A stretch of DNA of 64,000 nt from Sphaerisporangium dianthi (GCF_042654065.1 NZ_JBHSFP010000032.1:42689-106688); one strand, 5' to 3'. Counted from the first letter of the stretch, positions 42,155 to 52,374 are shown. The notes: a model not told the origin generated them from the sequence alone. Program-made: numbers and translations.

Positions 42155-44368
42155 ATGGCTGCCGAGGTGGAGGGCGTGCCGGTGGGCGCACTGGAGCGCC
42201 ACGCCGAGCTGGCCGAGCTGGCCGACGAGGCCAACTGGCGCTACTACGTGCTGGACGCGCCCACCGTGAGCGACGGCGAGTACGACGGGTGGATGCGCGA
42301 GCTGCGCGAGCTGGAGGAGGCGCATCCCTCCCTGCGCACGCCCGACTCCCCGACGCAGAAGGTCGGCGCGCCCATCTCCACCGACTTCACCCCGGTCCAG
42401 CACCTACGGCGGCTGGAGAGCCTCGACAACGCGTTCAACGACGCCGACCTTGCGGGCTGGCAGGCCAGGGCCGAGCGGCTGCTCGAGACCGACCCCGGCC
42501 CCTACCTCTGCGAGTTGAAGATCGACGGACTGGCGATCGCCCTGGTGTACGAGAAGGGCCGGCTGGTCCGGGGCGCGACCCGCGGCGACGGCCGCGTGGG
42601 CGACGACGTCACCGCCAACGTCCGGACGATCAAGAACATCCCGCACCGTCTCACCGGCGACGGCATCCCCGACCGCCTGGAGGTTCGGGGCGAGGTGTAC
42701 CTCTCGGTCGAGGGTTTCCACAAGCTGAACGAGCAGCTCGTCGCGGCGGGCAAGCCGCCGTTCGCCAACCCGCGCAACTCCGGCGCCGGGTCGCTGCGGC
42801 AGAAGGACCCGCGCGTCACCGCCCAGCGCGACCTGTCCATGATCTGTCACGGCGTCGGCGTCTGGGAGGGCGGCTCCCCGCGACCGGCCGCCCAGTCGGC
42901 CATCTATGAGCGGCTCAGGGAATTCGGGCTGCCGGTCAGCGACACCTTCAAGGTCGTCGAGAGCCTCACCGAGATCAACGACTTCATCGAGTACTACCGG
43001 GAGCACCGCCACGACCCGGTGTACGAGATCGACGGCGTGGTCGTGAAGGTCGACCGCATCGAGGCCCAGCGCCAGCTCGGCTCGACTTCCCGCGCCCCCC
43101 GGTGGGCCATCGCGTTCAAGTACCCGCCCGAAGAGGTCAACACCAAGCTCCTGGACATCCAGGTGGGTGTGGGGCGCACGGGAAGGGTCACACCGTACGG
43201 GGTGATGAAGCCGGTGGTCGTCGCCGGTTCCACCGTCGAGCGGGCGACGTTGCACAACGCCTCCGAGGTGCGGCGCAAGGGCGTGCTCATCGGGGACACC
43301 GTGGTGTTGCGCAAGGCCGGCGACGTCATCCCCGAGATCGTCGGCCCGGTGACGGCCCTGCGCGACGGCGGCGAGCGCGAGTTCGTCATGCCGACCCACT
43401 GCCCCGAGTGCGGCACCGAACTGCGGCACATGAGGGAGGCGGACGTCGACATCCGCTGCCCGAACGCCAGGTCCTGCCCCGCGCAGTTGCGTGAGCGCAT
43501 CTTCTTCGCCGCCGGGCGTGGAGCGTTCGACATCGAGGGGCTGGGGTACGTCGCCGCGACCGCGCTGACCGCTCCGCTGCCGCCGCAGGAGCCGCCGGTG
43601 CGCACCGAGGCGGACCTGTTCGACCTCACGATGGACCGGCTGCTGCCGATCAGGTCGGTGGTCCGCGACCAGGACACCGGCCTGCCCAAGACCGACCCCG
43701 AGACCGGCGAGCAGAAGGTCGTCACCTTCTTCGCGAACATGAACGGCGAGCCGAGCAAGAACGCCGAGCACATGCTGACACAGCTCCGGCTCGCCAAGGA
43801 CCGCCCGCTCTGGCGGGTCCTTGTCGCGCTGTCCATCCGGCATGTCGGGCCGACGGCGGCGCAGGCCCTGGCCACGGCCTTCCTGTCCCTCGACCGCGTC
43901 TTCGGCGCCTCAGAGGAGGAGCTGGCCGCCGTCGAGGGAGTCGGCCCGACGATCGCCGCCTCCATCCGCGAGTGGTACGCCGAAGACTGGCACCGTGAGA
44001 TCGTCGAGCGCTGGCGCACGGCGGGCGTCCGCATGGAGGACGAGCCTCCTGCCGTGGAGGGCCCGCAGACCCTCGCCGGGCTCACCCTGGTGGTCACCGG
44101 CACACTGGCCGGCCACACCCGGGACGAGGCGGGCGAGGCCATCCAGGCGCGCGGCGGCAAGGTGACGAGCTCGGTGTCCAAGAAGACCACCTTCGTGGTG
44201 GCCGGAGAGAACGCGGGCTCCAAGTACGACAAGGCGCTCAAACTGGGCGTCCCCATCCTGGACGAGGAGGCCTTCCGCACCCTTCTCGCCCACGGCCCCG
44301 ACGCGGTCCTCCCGCCCCCGGCCGACGATGCCGGCTCCACCTCCGCCGAGGCCCCCGCCTCCGCCTGA
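42155..44368 (+). CDS. ligA: NAD-dependent DNA ligase LigA
   Basis: LigA seals nicks in DNA during replication and repair, using NAD. The 737-residue protein has the domain Ia start, the adenylation motif LKIDGLAI with Lys122, an OB fold, a zinc finger with Cys416, 419, 435 and 441, a helix-hairpin-helix region and a C-terminal BRCT domain (about 655-735). The region after the zinc finger carries a long loop (PLPPQEPPVRTEADLFDL through TDPETGEQKVVTFFA) also found in Streptomyces LigA. ATG 42155 has GGGGAG six bases upstream; the open frame runs further 5' without conservation. It is an essential gene. Confidence 0.97.
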   Translation: MAAEVEGVPVGALERHAELAELADEANWRYYVLDAPTVSDGEYDGWMRELRELEEAHPSLRTPDSPTQKVGAPISTDFTPVQHLRRLESLDNAFNDADLAGWQARAERLLETDPGPYLCELKIDGLAIALVYEKGRLVRGATRGDGRVGDDVTANVRTIKNIPHRLTGDGIPDRLEVRGEVYLSVEGFHKLNEQLVAAGKPPFANPRNSGAGSLRQKDPRVTAQRDLSMICHGVGVWEGGSPRPAAQSAIYERLREFGLPVSDTFKVVESLTEINDFIEYYREHRHDPVYEIDGVVVKVDRIEAQRQLGSTSRAPRWAIAFKYPPEEVNTKLLDIQVGVGRTGRVTPYGVMKPVVVAGSTVERATLHNASEVRRKGVLIGDTVVLRKAGDVIPEIVGPVTALRDGGEREFVMPTHCPECGTELRHMREADVDIRCPNARSCPAQLRERIFFAAGRGAFDIEGLGYVAATALTAPLPPQEPPVRTEADLFDLTMDRLLPIRSVVRDQDTGLPKTDPETGEQKVVTFFANMNGEPSKNAEHMLTQLRLAKDRPLWRVLVALSIRHVGPTAAQALATAFLSLDRVFGASEEELAAVEGVGPTIAASIREWYAEDWHREIVERWRTAGVRMEDEPPAVEGPQTLAGLTLVVTGTLAGHTRDEAGEAIQARGGKVTSSVSKKTTFVVAGENAGSKYDKALKLGVPILDEEAFRTLLAHGPDAVLPPPADDAGSTSAEAPASA

Positions 44369-44399
44369 CGGGACGGGATGGCCGCTCGATGGTGGGCGG

Positions 44400-45605
44400 T
44401 CACCCGGTTTGCGGGGAAGGCGGGGCGTTCTGCTCGGAGGGCTGGAGCCATCCGCGGTCGCGGGCGAGGAGGGCGATCTGGAAGCGCGTCCGCGCGCCCA
44501 GCGTCTTGGCGGCGTCGCTGATGTGCTTCTGCACGGTCCGGCGGCTCAACCCCAGTGCCCTCGCGACCGCCTCGTCCTTCATGCCGGCCGACAGCAAGAT
44601 CAGGATTTCGCGGGTCCGTTCGTCGGGGCCGTCGTCCGGGCCGCGCCCAGGGACGGCGGCCGGCCCGGGCTCCGCGCCCAGGGACACCGGCACGGCCCGC
44701 CGCCACACGCTCTCGAAGAGCGCCGTCAGCACCTCCAGCAGGGGCGGTGAGTGGACCACGAGGGAGCCGGCGGCGGGGTCGTCCTTGCCCAGCGGCATGA
44801 TCGCCGTGGTCCTGTCGAACACGGCGAGCTTCATGGGCACGTCGGTGCACAGGCGCAGTTCGCCTCCCATGGCGCTGCCGCGCAGGGCCGTCTCCAGGGA
44901 CACGGCGTCGGTGAACCCGTCGCTGTCGTAGACCGACCGCAGTTCGACGCCCTCGTTCCAGACCAGGCCGGCCGCGCCGCCGGGGCCGGCGTCCGCGCGG
45001 GTGGCCGTCCCCGCGGAGGTCACGTACGGGGGCTTGGCCAGGTGCAGGATCTCGTGGCGCGAGGACGCGAGCAGGTGCGCGTAGCGGGTCGCGACCTCGG
45101 CAGGGGTCTCCAGCACCTCGAACAGGTCGGAGTCGACGTAGCGGTGCGCCGAGGCGCGGTAGATCTCGTGGAGCCGTTCCATGTGCAGCTCGGCGCGGGC
45201 CAGTTCCTGGCGCCTGCGGGCCAGCAGCGACCCCATCGAGGAGTGCGGCGGGTTCGCGCGCCAGCGCACCGTCCGCCCCGCGACGCGCACCGTAGGGACG
45301 TCGGCCCTCACGCGCCCCGCGAGGACGTCGGCCTTGGCGTGCCCCGCGAGGACGTCGGCCTTGGCGTGCGTCGTGGCGACGTCGGCCTTGGCGTGCGGCG
45401 CGGGGACGTCGGCCTCTATGCGCACCGCGAGGAGATGGGTCTCCAGGGATGTCAGGGCGCGGCCGGTGTCCTCGGCCGTCGCGCCGACCGCGGCCGCGAC
45501 GGCCGTCTCGTCGGACTCCGGGTGGCCGACCAGGTATTCCAGCACCTGCCCGGCGAGGGGCGTCAGGCCTGTGCCGGCCCAGGACGCGCCGGGGGACGGG
45601 TCCAT
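44400..45605 (-). CDS. LuxR-type regulator with TrmB-like N-terminus and internal repeat
   Basis: A 401-residue regulator. The N-terminus (PLAGQVLEYLVGHPESDETAVAAAVG) looks like a TrmB/winged-helix domain, and residues 330-390 are a LuxR-type helix-turn-helix (DERTREILILLSAGMKDEAVARALGLSRRTVQKHISDAAKTLGARTRFQIALLA). Between them is a helical segment RRRQELARAELHMERLHEIYRAS and a ligand or phospholipase-D-like region. Relatives are common orphan regulators in actinomycetes. Residues 59-103 consist of nine-residue repeats (KADVLAGHA type) coded by a 27-bp minisatellite, inserted between the wing and the rest of the protein. AGGAG is six bases before ATG 45605. Target unknown. Confidence 0.85.
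   Translation of the reverse strand: MDPSPGASWAGTGLTPLAGQVLEYLVGHPESDETAVAAAVGATAEDTGRALTSLETHLLAVRIEADVPAPHAKADVATTHAKADVLAGHAKADVLAGRVRADVPTVRVAGRTVRWRANPPHSSMGSLLARRRQELARAELHMERLHEIYRASAHRYVDSDLFEVLETPAEVATRYAHLLASSRHEILHLAKPPYVTSAGTATRADAGPGGAAGLVWNEGVELRSVYDSDGFTDAVSLETALRGSAMGGELRLCTDVPMKLAVFDRTTAIMPLGKDDPAAGSLVVHSPPLLEVLTALFESVWRRAVPVSLGAEPGPAAVPGRGPDDGPDERTREILILLSAGMKDEAVARALGLSRRTVQKHISDAAKTLGARTRFQIALLARDRGWLQPSEQNAPPSPQTG
45297..45431. repeat. 27-bp tandem repeat inside the LuxR-type regulator, five copies
   Basis: Each unit begins GACGTCGGCC, at 45297, 45324, 45351, 45378 and 45405, exactly 27 bases apart. Units diverge mostly in their last third. The period is nine codons, so copy-number change keeps the gene in frame. 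Confidence 0.92.
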
Positions 45606-45894
45606 CGGTCACTCCTAGCTGCGTGCGCGTCGCGTTGATCGTACGGCCCGCCGCCATCCCGCCGGCCGGTGCCCCCGCGCCCAGGCCGGTGGGGGACCGT
45701 GCCCCGGAAGCGGGTCGGCCGGGTGCGCGGGCCTGTTCCAGGGGGCGGAGCGGGGTGCTTCTCATGTGGGCAGTTGCGCGTGCCGGCAGCCGGAATCCCT
45801 TGTCCCGCAGGCGTCGCCGCAGCCATGGTGATCACAGCCGATCGGCGCAAAACCGACATTTTACCCAGCTGTAACACCCCCCGAAGGGACGAGA

Positions 45895-48800
45895 ATGTCC
45901 GCAGGTTTCAGACGCGCTTCGGCCGCCACCGCGGCCGCCGCGCTGCTGGCCGCCACGTTGCTGGCGTCCGGTACGCCCGCCGCGCTGGCCGACGAGGGGC
46001 CCGGGGCGGACGCCGCCTCGGGGCTCCACTCCGTCACACTGGCCGACGGGTCGATCGTCCGGTGGGCCGACGACGGCACCGGCTCCCTGACCGACAAGGC
46101 CGGCAGGACCCGGATCTTCCCGGTGCCGCAGAACCCCGGCCGCACCGGTCTCGGCGCGCCGCTCACCCCGACCGCCGCCGACCTACAGCGCCGCGTCGAC
46201 GCCGCCCGCCTGACGCCGTTCACCCTCGGCGCGCCGTCCGGCCTCGCGACCTCCGCGGTGCGGCCGCGCACCATGAACTACGGCGCGGTGCCGATCCCCG
46301 GCGCCGCGCTGTCGGCGGTGGGCCGTTCCGCGGCCGGCGCCCGGTCCCAGAGCGCCACGCCGCAGCCTGCCCCGCCGAGCGCCGTGCCCGCCAACGAGGG
46401 CCTGACGACCTCGTTCCAGTCGTACCTGAACGCCGGCGGCGTCAACGCGATCGGCGCCTTCCAGCACTTCGCGACGTACCTGCGCGCACTCCCCGGCGCC
46501 GGCCAGATCATCACGAACGTGTCCCTGGGCGACCTCACCGACCAGTCGATGGCCGACGCGGGCGACGACTACGTGCGCCTCAACGGGCCGACGACCATCG
46601 TCAAGGACGGGCAGCGCTACCTGGACTACCCGTCGATGCCGCTGATCCCGACCTACACCGCCGACAAGAACGGCCGCCTCGACCCGACGGGCGCGATCGA
46701 GGGCCAGGATCCGAACCTCGGCGAGGTCCTGATGGACTTCACCATGATGGCGCCCCTGCCCCACGACCGGCAGCGCCCGGAGGCCATGGGCAGCGGGCCC
46801 ACCGACCTGCTCGGCATCGCCCCCGGCGCCGGCTACCGCCTGGTCATTCCGCAGGAGCCCTCCATCGAGGGCATCGACGCGGCCCTGCGCGCGGCCGCCG
46901 CCCAGCGTCCCCGCCCGACCGTGATCACCGCGAGCCTGGGCTTCGGCACCGACGGGTCGATCGGCTTCCCCTCCCGCTGGCTGGAGGAGTCCCCCGAGAT
47001 CCGCAGGACCCTGCGCGACATCGTGGACTCCGGCATCGTCGTGGTCGTCTCGTCCAACGACGGCACGCGGCTGGGCCTGCCCGTCTCGATCGGCCCCGAC
47101 GGCGGCAGCACCCCGACCGACCTCACCCGCAGCGCCGCCGCGGAGACGACCATCGACGACGTGGCCGCGACCGGCACGCCGACGCTGGTGCGCGACACCG
47201 GGGTGATCTCCGCGGGCGGAAGCACGCTGGACGACACCCTCACCTCGGCCGACGTCCGCACCGCCACCTACCCGACGACCCGGTACAACGGCGCGGCGAG
47301 CTACTCCTCCGGCTTCGGAACCCGCGTCGACCTGGCGGCGCCCGGCGACAACCTGCCGACGCTGATGCACACCTCGGACGGCACGCAGGTCGTGCTCAAC
47401 GGCGGCACCTCCGCGTCCGCGCCGATCATCGCCGCCGCGGCGGCGAACGTCCTGTCCGCGGCCAAGGCCACCGGCCAGAAGCTGACCCCCCGTCAGGTCC
47501 GCGACCTGCTGATCGACACCGGCCGTCCGCTGGCCCAGCCGCCGCAGGCCGACCAGGAACTGCGCATGGGGCCGCAGCTGGACGTGACCGCGGCCGTCGA
47601 GAGGGTGCTCGGCAAGAAGTACCGGATCCCCACCGCCGCGCTCCGGCTCTCGGTCGCCCACCGGCAGCTGATCGCCACGGACGTCACCTCCTCGTTCGTC
47701 GAGGCCACCGACCCCGCCAACGTGGACCTGACCGGTCCGGCCAGCTTCTGGGGCGATCTCTCAGGCCAGAACGTGACGTCCCCGATCACCTTCGGGCTCG
47801 ACATGACCGGCGACGACGCCGGGCTGACCTACCGGCTGCGCGTCGGCGACCGCGGGCGGATCCCCGCCGCCGGCCCGAGCCTTCGGGTGCTGCCGGCGGA
47901 GATCTTCGCCGCGGCCGGCCTGCCGCTCGAGGCCGCCGGGCAGCGGACCGTCCCGGTCGTGTTCGAGGCGCTGCGCCACGGCAAGCCCGTCGCCGCCGTC
48001 TCCCAGAGCCTCACCTTCTCCGCCGCGGACGGCACCCATACGGGCGCGCCCGCGCCGGTGACGCCGGGGTCCATCCCCCTGGGCAAGCCGCTCACGGTGC
48101 AGTACGACCTGTCGCGCACCCGCGACCTGGCCGACGCCACGCTCGTGCTGTCCTCCGTCGGCCACTGGACGCCGCTGTCCACGACGGACAAGTTCCGCGT
48201 CCACTGGAGCACCCCGCTCACCGGCCGCAAGGGGTCGGTGACCATCCCGGCCTCGGCCTTCGGCGCGGGCGGCGCCGGGATCTACGGCGTGGGCGTCCGC
48301 CTGAACGGCGGCGCCGTCTGGGGCGACTTCCGCGCGGTGCGCGTGGGCGAGGGCGCGGACCGGCGTCCCGAGGCTCCGCTGGTGGCCGGCCGCGACGGCG
48401 AGAAGGGGCACTCGGCCCTGGTCACCCTGGCCGCGCCCAAGCTCAAGCTCTCGTGGGACGTCAGCGACGTGCGCGGCGCCGACGGCGCGGCCGTGGAGTT
48501 CCTCACCCCCGGACCGACGCTCTACGGATCGCTGAACACCACCACCAACCAGAACGGAAGCGGCCCGGACGACAACGGCGTCGACCACGCCTCCACCCTG
48601 GTGCGGGCGCTGCCCGGGGCCAAGGGCACCACGACCCTGGACCTCGCGGCGCTGAGGCTGACCACCAGCACGCAGTACCCGGTGCGCGTGCTGCCGACCC
48701 GTGGCGGGCGGCCGATCGGCCAGGCGTCCCCGACGTCGTTCGTCGAGTACCGCGACGGTGAGTCGGTGACGGGCGCGCTGGAGAACTTCGAGGTCAACGG

Positions 48801-49863
48801 GAAGGCCGCGCTCATCGCCACCGACGAGTTCGCCGAGGGCGACGACGGCTGGCCGCATGTGAAGAACTCGGCCACGACGCCGTACTCGCTCACCGCCGGC
48901 AGGGTCGGCACCCCGCTGCTGAGCGAGTCGGGCGGCTCGCGGACGCAGTCGATCGTGGGCTCCGACCCGGCCACCGGCCGCACGCTGATCGCCCGCAGGC
49001 CGTTCGACGCGGCGGCCGCGCCCCAGTTGGACCTGCGCGACACCGCGACCGGCAAGCGGATCGCGGAGGTCTCACTGCAGGACGACACCCACGGCGACCA
49101 GACCCTCCTTGAGGGCGGCGTGGTGGACACGGTCCGCCACCGGGCGGCCCTCACCACCTTCGACGCCCGTTCGGGGCTGGCCGAGCTGTGGACGCTGGAC
49201 ATGGCGACCGGGAAGCTCGGCGCGCCCATCCCGCTGAACCCGAAGCCGGAGAATTTCGGGCGCACCTTCCGCAACGTGTCCTTCGACGCCGCCACCGGCG
49301 CCGTCTTCGCCGCCACCGGCGGCACGCAGGGGCCCTGTCTCAACACCCGGGTGCCGTTCTGGGCGGTGCGGGTGGACCTGGACGCGCGCACGGTCTCGCC
49401 GGTCACCGACGCGCCCCGCTGCACCGCCGGGTTCTACCCGGACGGCAAGGGCGCCAAGGTGTACATGCTCGCCGGAGCGGTGACGCCCGACCGCGGGGCG
49501 TTCCCGACGAGCACCTGGACGGTCGCCGACCAGGCCACCCTCACCGGCCCGGCGCCCGCCGACCTGGGCACCCGGGGCCCGGCGTGGGCCGCGCTCGACG
49601 AGGTCAACCACCTCGCCGTCATCGCGCATCTGTACGAGGCGGGCACGACCGACGACAACAACGCCCTGAGCGAGATCACCGTCATCGAGCCCGGCACCGG
49701 GAAGGTCGTCGCCCGCCACCCGGTCGTGAACCTCGTGAACTCGGTCATCGACGTCTCGAACGTCAGCTCCTCCAGCCGACAAGGGCTCTACCTGGACCCG
49801 TCCACAAGGACGGGGTACGTGGTGAACCCCTGGGCCGACGGGTTGCAGCGCTTCCGCTACTGA
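45895..49863 (+). CDS. large secreted subtilase/sedolisin-like serine protease with C-terminal repeats
   Basis: A 1322-residue secreted protein. The signal peptide (MSAGFRRA, hydrophobic core, ALA before DE) is cleaved near residue 32. The protease-like region is about 165-560. The nucleophile Ser506 lies in NGGTSASAP. Instead of the subtilisin HGTH helix there is GEVLMDFTMMA followed by LLGIAPGA, with Glu277 and Asp281 in the E-x3-D spacing of sedolisins; SSNDG (388-390) lies where the oxyanion residue should be. The remainder is beta-rich: an Ig-like stretch (about 620-980) and probable propeller blades (SDPATGRTL, LDLRDTATGK, LWTLDMATGK). GAAGGG is six bases before the ATG. Substrate and role unknown. 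Confidence 0.82.
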   Translation: MSAGFRRASAATAAAALLAATLLASGTPAALADEGPGADAASGLHSVTLADGSIVRWADDGTGSLTDKAGRTRIFPVPQNPGRTGLGAPLTPTAADLQRRVDAARLTPFTLGAPSGLATSAVRPRTMNYGAVPIPGAALSAVGRSAAGARSQSATPQPAPPSAVPANEGLTTSFQSYLNAGGVNAIGAFQHFATYLRALPGAGQIITNVSLGDLTDQSMADAGDDYVRLNGPTTIVKDGQRYLDYPSMPLIPTYTADKNGRLDPTGAIEGQDPNLGEVLMDFTMMAPLPHDRQRPEAMGSGPTDLLGIAPGAGYRLVIPQEPSIEGIDAALRAAAAQRPRPTVITASLGFGTDGSIGFPSRWLEESPEIRRTLRDIVDSGIVVVVSSNDGTRLGLPVSIGPDGGSTPTDLTRSAAAETTIDDVAATGTPTLVRDTGVISAGGSTLDDTLTSADVRTATYPTTRYNGAASYSSGFGTRVDLAAPGDNLPTLMHTSDGTQVVLNGGTSASAPIIAAAAANVLSAAKATGQKLTPRQVRDLLIDTGRPLAQPPQADQELRMGPQLDVTAAVERVLGKKYRIPTAALRLSVAHRQLIATDVTSSFVEATDPANVDLTGPASFWGDLSGQNVTSPITFGLDMTGDDAGLTYRLRVGDRGRIPAAGPSLRVLPAEIFAAAGLPLEAAGQRTVPVVFEALRHGKPVAAVSQSLTFSAADGTHTGAPAPVTPGSIPLGKPLTVQYDLSRTRDLADATLVLSSVGHWTPLSTTDKFRVHWSTPLTGRKGSVTIPASAFGAGGAGIYGVGVRLNGGAVWGDFRAVRVGEGADRRPEAPLVAGRDGEKGHSALVTLAAPKLKLSWDVSDVRGADGAAVEFLTPGPTLYGSLNTTTNQNGSGPDDNGVDHASTLVRALPGAKGTTTLDLAALRLTTSTQYPVRVLPTRGGRPIGQASPTSFVEYRDGESVTGALENFEVNGKAALIATDEFAEGDDGWPHVKNSATTPYSLTAGRVGTPLLSESGGSRTQSIVGSDPATGRTLIARRPFDAAAAPQLDLRDTATGKRIAEVSLQDDTHGDQTLLEGGVVDTVRHRAALTTFDARSGLAELWTLDMATGKLGAPIPLNPKPENFGRTFRNVSFDAATGAVFAATGGTQGPCLNTRVPFWAVRVDLDARTVSPVTDAPRCTAGFYPDGKGAKVYMLAGAVTPDRGAFPTSTWTVADQATLTGPAPADLGTRGPAWAALDEVNHLAVIAHLYEAGTTDDNNALSEITVIEPGTGKVVARHPVVNLVNSVIDVSNVSSSSRQGLYLDPSTRTGYVVNPWADGLQRFRY

Positions 49864-49893
49864 TCGGCGTCCCCGGCCGCTCGTCCACGAAGG

Positions 49894-49918
49894 CCCGCCA
49901 CCGCACGCCGGTGGCGGG
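49894..49918 (+). terminator. hairpin terminator after the secreted protease
   Basis: A perfect 10-bp stem (49894-49903 with 49909-49918) closes a five-base loop, 30 bases after the stop, followed by TCTTC. Confidence 0.75.
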
Positions 49919-50168
49919 TCTTCGCCATGTCCGGGGACGGACGCCGGTGTCCGACTGCCGGAACACCGCTGCATAACCGCATCAATCCTGGAAAAATACC
50001 TCTAGAAGATTATTTCGTTAAATTTCAGTCATCCGGCATCCGGGGTCGAGACGAAGGAGAACCGCTGGATGCCGGAAATAACCGGTGACGGAACGTGCCC
50101 AACCGGTTTCGCGAAGTGGCCCAGAGGTCGTACCCTCCCATAGTGACCTCTTGGGGGTTTACTTGCTT

Positions 50169-52238
50169 ATGACGGATCCATCCGACACACGGGACACACC
50201 GCCGCGTCCCTTCTCCCCGCTGTGGACCTTCCTGACGGGGGGCGTCGCCACGGGGCTGGCCGCGCTGGTCGCCTCCGAGATCAGGCTCGGCCTCGCCGAC
50301 CTCGCCGACCTGGCGCGGACCTCGCTGTTCTGGGTGCTCGTCGTGCTCGTCGTGCTCGGAGAGCTCCGGCCGATCGTGGTCTCGAGCTCGCGCCTGGCCG
50401 GAGGCACCGCCACCTCCACGCTGTTCACCTTCGCCATCCTGCTCTACTACGGGCTGCCGGTGGCGGTGCTGATCCACGCCCTCGCACTGGTCGTCAGCGG
50501 CCTGGTCCACCGCAGGGCCTGGCACCGGGTGCTGTTCAACGTCTCCCAGGTGACGCTGGCCACGACGGCGGCGGCGGTCGTGCTCGCCGCGTTCGGCCAC
50601 CATCCCCACCCGGCCGCGCCGTGGGTGCCCGAGGGCACCGACATCGTGGCGGTCGCCCTCGCGGCGGTGGCGTACTTCATGGTGCGCGGCCTGCTGGTGT
50701 GCGGGGCGGTGGCCCTGCACGAACGCCGGCCGCTGCTGCGCGTGATCCGCACGAGCATCGGGCACCAGAGCCTGGTCTACGCCGCGCTCCTCGGCCTGGC
50801 CCCGCTCGTGGTCGTCGTGATGAACCGCTCGCCGGCGCTGGTCCCGCTGTTCGTCGCCCCGCTCGCGACCATGTACTTCACCGCGTCGCTGTCGGTGCGC
50901 CGCGACCACCAGGCCATGCACGACGGGCTGACGTCGCTGCCCAACCGCAAGCTGCTCGTCCTGCGCACCGAGGAGGCGCTGACCGAGGCCCGCGACGACG
51001 TCCGGGTGGGCCTGCTGCTGCTCGACCTCGACCGGTTCAAGGAGGTCAACGACACCCTCGGGCACCCGGTCGGCGACCGGCTGCTGCAGATCGTCGCGCA
51101 CCGCCTCACCCACAGCGTGCGGCCGGGCGACGTCGTGGCGCGGCTCGGCGGGGACGAGTTCGCCGTGCTCCTGCCGACGGTCCGCGACTCGGCGGCCGCG
51201 CGGGAGGTCGCCGCGCGGCTGCGGGTCGCGCTCACCGAGCCGGTCCGGCTGGAGGGCATGACCTTCGACCTGGACGCCTCGGTCGGCATCGCGCTCTACC
51301 CCGACCACGCGCCCGACTTCGAGCTGCTCCTCCAGCGTTCCGACGTCGCGATGTACTTCGCCAAGGAGGGCCGCACCGGCGTGGAGGTCTACCTCGCCGA
51401 GAAGGACCGCAACTCGCCCGAGCGGCTGAACCTCCTCGGCGACCTGCGCCGCGCCATCGGCGGCAGCCAGCTCGAACTGCACTACCAGCCCAAGGTCAGC
51501 CTCTCCTCGGGCATGGTGGAGGGCGTCGAGGCGCTGCTGCGGTGGTGGCATCCCGAGCGCGGCCCGATCCCGCCTGACGACTTCATCCCGCTGGCCGAGC
51601 AGTCCTACCTGATGCGCCAGATCACCCAGCATGTGATCGACACCGCGCTGGAGCAGGCGGCCAACTGGTGGCACGCCGGCATCCAGGTGCCCGTGTCGGT
51701 CAACGTGTCGGCCCGCGACCTGCTCGACCCGACGCTGCCCGACCTGATCGAAGCGGGGCTCGGCCGCCTCGGCCTGCCTCCGCGCGCGATCCAGCTGGAG
51801 GTCACCGAACGCATCCTGATGACCGACCAGGCCTACACCGCCGACTCGGTCCACGCCCTGGTGGAGCTCGGCATCCCGCTGGCGCTCGACGACTTCGGCA
51901 CCGGCTACTCCTCGCTGGTCCGCCTCCAGCGGCTGCCCGTGTGCGAGGTCAAGATCGACGGATCGTTCGTGCAGCGGCTGGGCAAGACGGTCGACGACGA
52001 GCGCATCGTCCGCTCGATCGTCGACCTGGTGCGCTCCCTCGGGCTGCGGTCGGTGGCCGAGGGCGTGGAGACCGACGAGGTGGCCCAGCGCCTGCGCGAC
52101 ATGGGCTGCGACGCCGGTCAGGGGTGGCGGTTCGCCGAGCCGATGCCCGCCCGCGAGACCACCGCCTGGCTGGTCGAGCGGATGGGCGCGCCGTCCTACG
52201 GCCGTCGCTGCGGGTCACACGAGGTCACGGCCCTGTGA
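50169..52238 (+). CDS. membrane GGDEF-EAL protein (c-di-GMP synthesis and breakdown)
   Basis: A 689-residue protein with about seven membrane segments (10-230), a GGDEF domain (RLGGDEFAV, 327-331) and an EAL domain (EALLRW from 454). The GGDEF site is intact and the inhibitory site RPGD lies five residues upstream of it. The EAL part has NVSARDL, EVTERIL, DDFGTGYSS, KIDGSFV, AEGVET and GQGWRFAEP, the full set for phosphodiesterase activity. Both cyclase and hydrolase functions are therefore possible. The start is uncertain: ATG 50169 has only a distant GGGGG, and a longer frame begins at GTG 50085. An AT-rich patch (49976-50035) precedes it. Confidence 0.9.
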   Translation: MTDPSDTRDTPPRPFSPLWTFLTGGVATGLAALVASEIRLGLADLADLARTSLFWVLVVLVVLGELRPIVVSSSRLAGGTATSTLFTFAILLYYGLPVAVLIHALALVVSGLVHRRAWHRVLFNVSQVTLATTAAAVVLAAFGHHPHPAAPWVPEGTDIVAVALAAVAYFMVRGLLVCGAVALHERRPLLRVIRTSIGHQSLVYAALLGLAPLVVVVMNRSPALVPLFVAPLATMYFTASLSVRRDHQAMHDGLTSLPNRKLLVLRTEEALTEARDDVRVGLLLLDLDRFKEVNDTLGHPVGDRLLQIVAHRLTHSVRPGDVVARLGGDEFAVLLPTVRDSAAAREVAARLRVALTEPVRLEGMTFDLDASVGIALYPDHAPDFELLLQRSDVAMYFAKEGRTGVEVYLAEKDRNSPERLNLLGDLRRAIGGSQLELHYQPKVSLSSGMVEGVEALLRWWHPERGPIPPDDFIPLAEQSYLMRQITQHVIDTALEQAANWWHAGIQVPVSVNVSARDLLDPTLPDLIEAGLGRLGLPPRAIQLEVTERILMTDQAYTADSVHALVELGIPLALDDFGTGYSSLVRLQRLPVCEVKIDGSFVQRLGKTVDDERIVRSIVDLVRSLGLRSVAEGVETDEVAQRLRDMGCDAGQGWRFAEPMPARETTAWLVERMGAPSYGRRCGSHEVTAL

Positions 52239-52374
52239 GGGGCCCGTGGCCGCCGGTGACGAGATCGCCGGCGGTCATGGGGGCGAGAACCACGGCTAAT
52301 GGTTCGGCCACGTTCGGTCACGCGCCCTAGGATGACACTGTCCGATTGCCATCCATGAAACGGGTTAACGACTC

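Noticed and set aside
45669..48761. A 1030-codon frame overlapping the secreted protease
   Set aside because: The alternative frame lacks a signal peptide and any motif; the frame from 45895 has a signal peptide and a GTSASAP motif.
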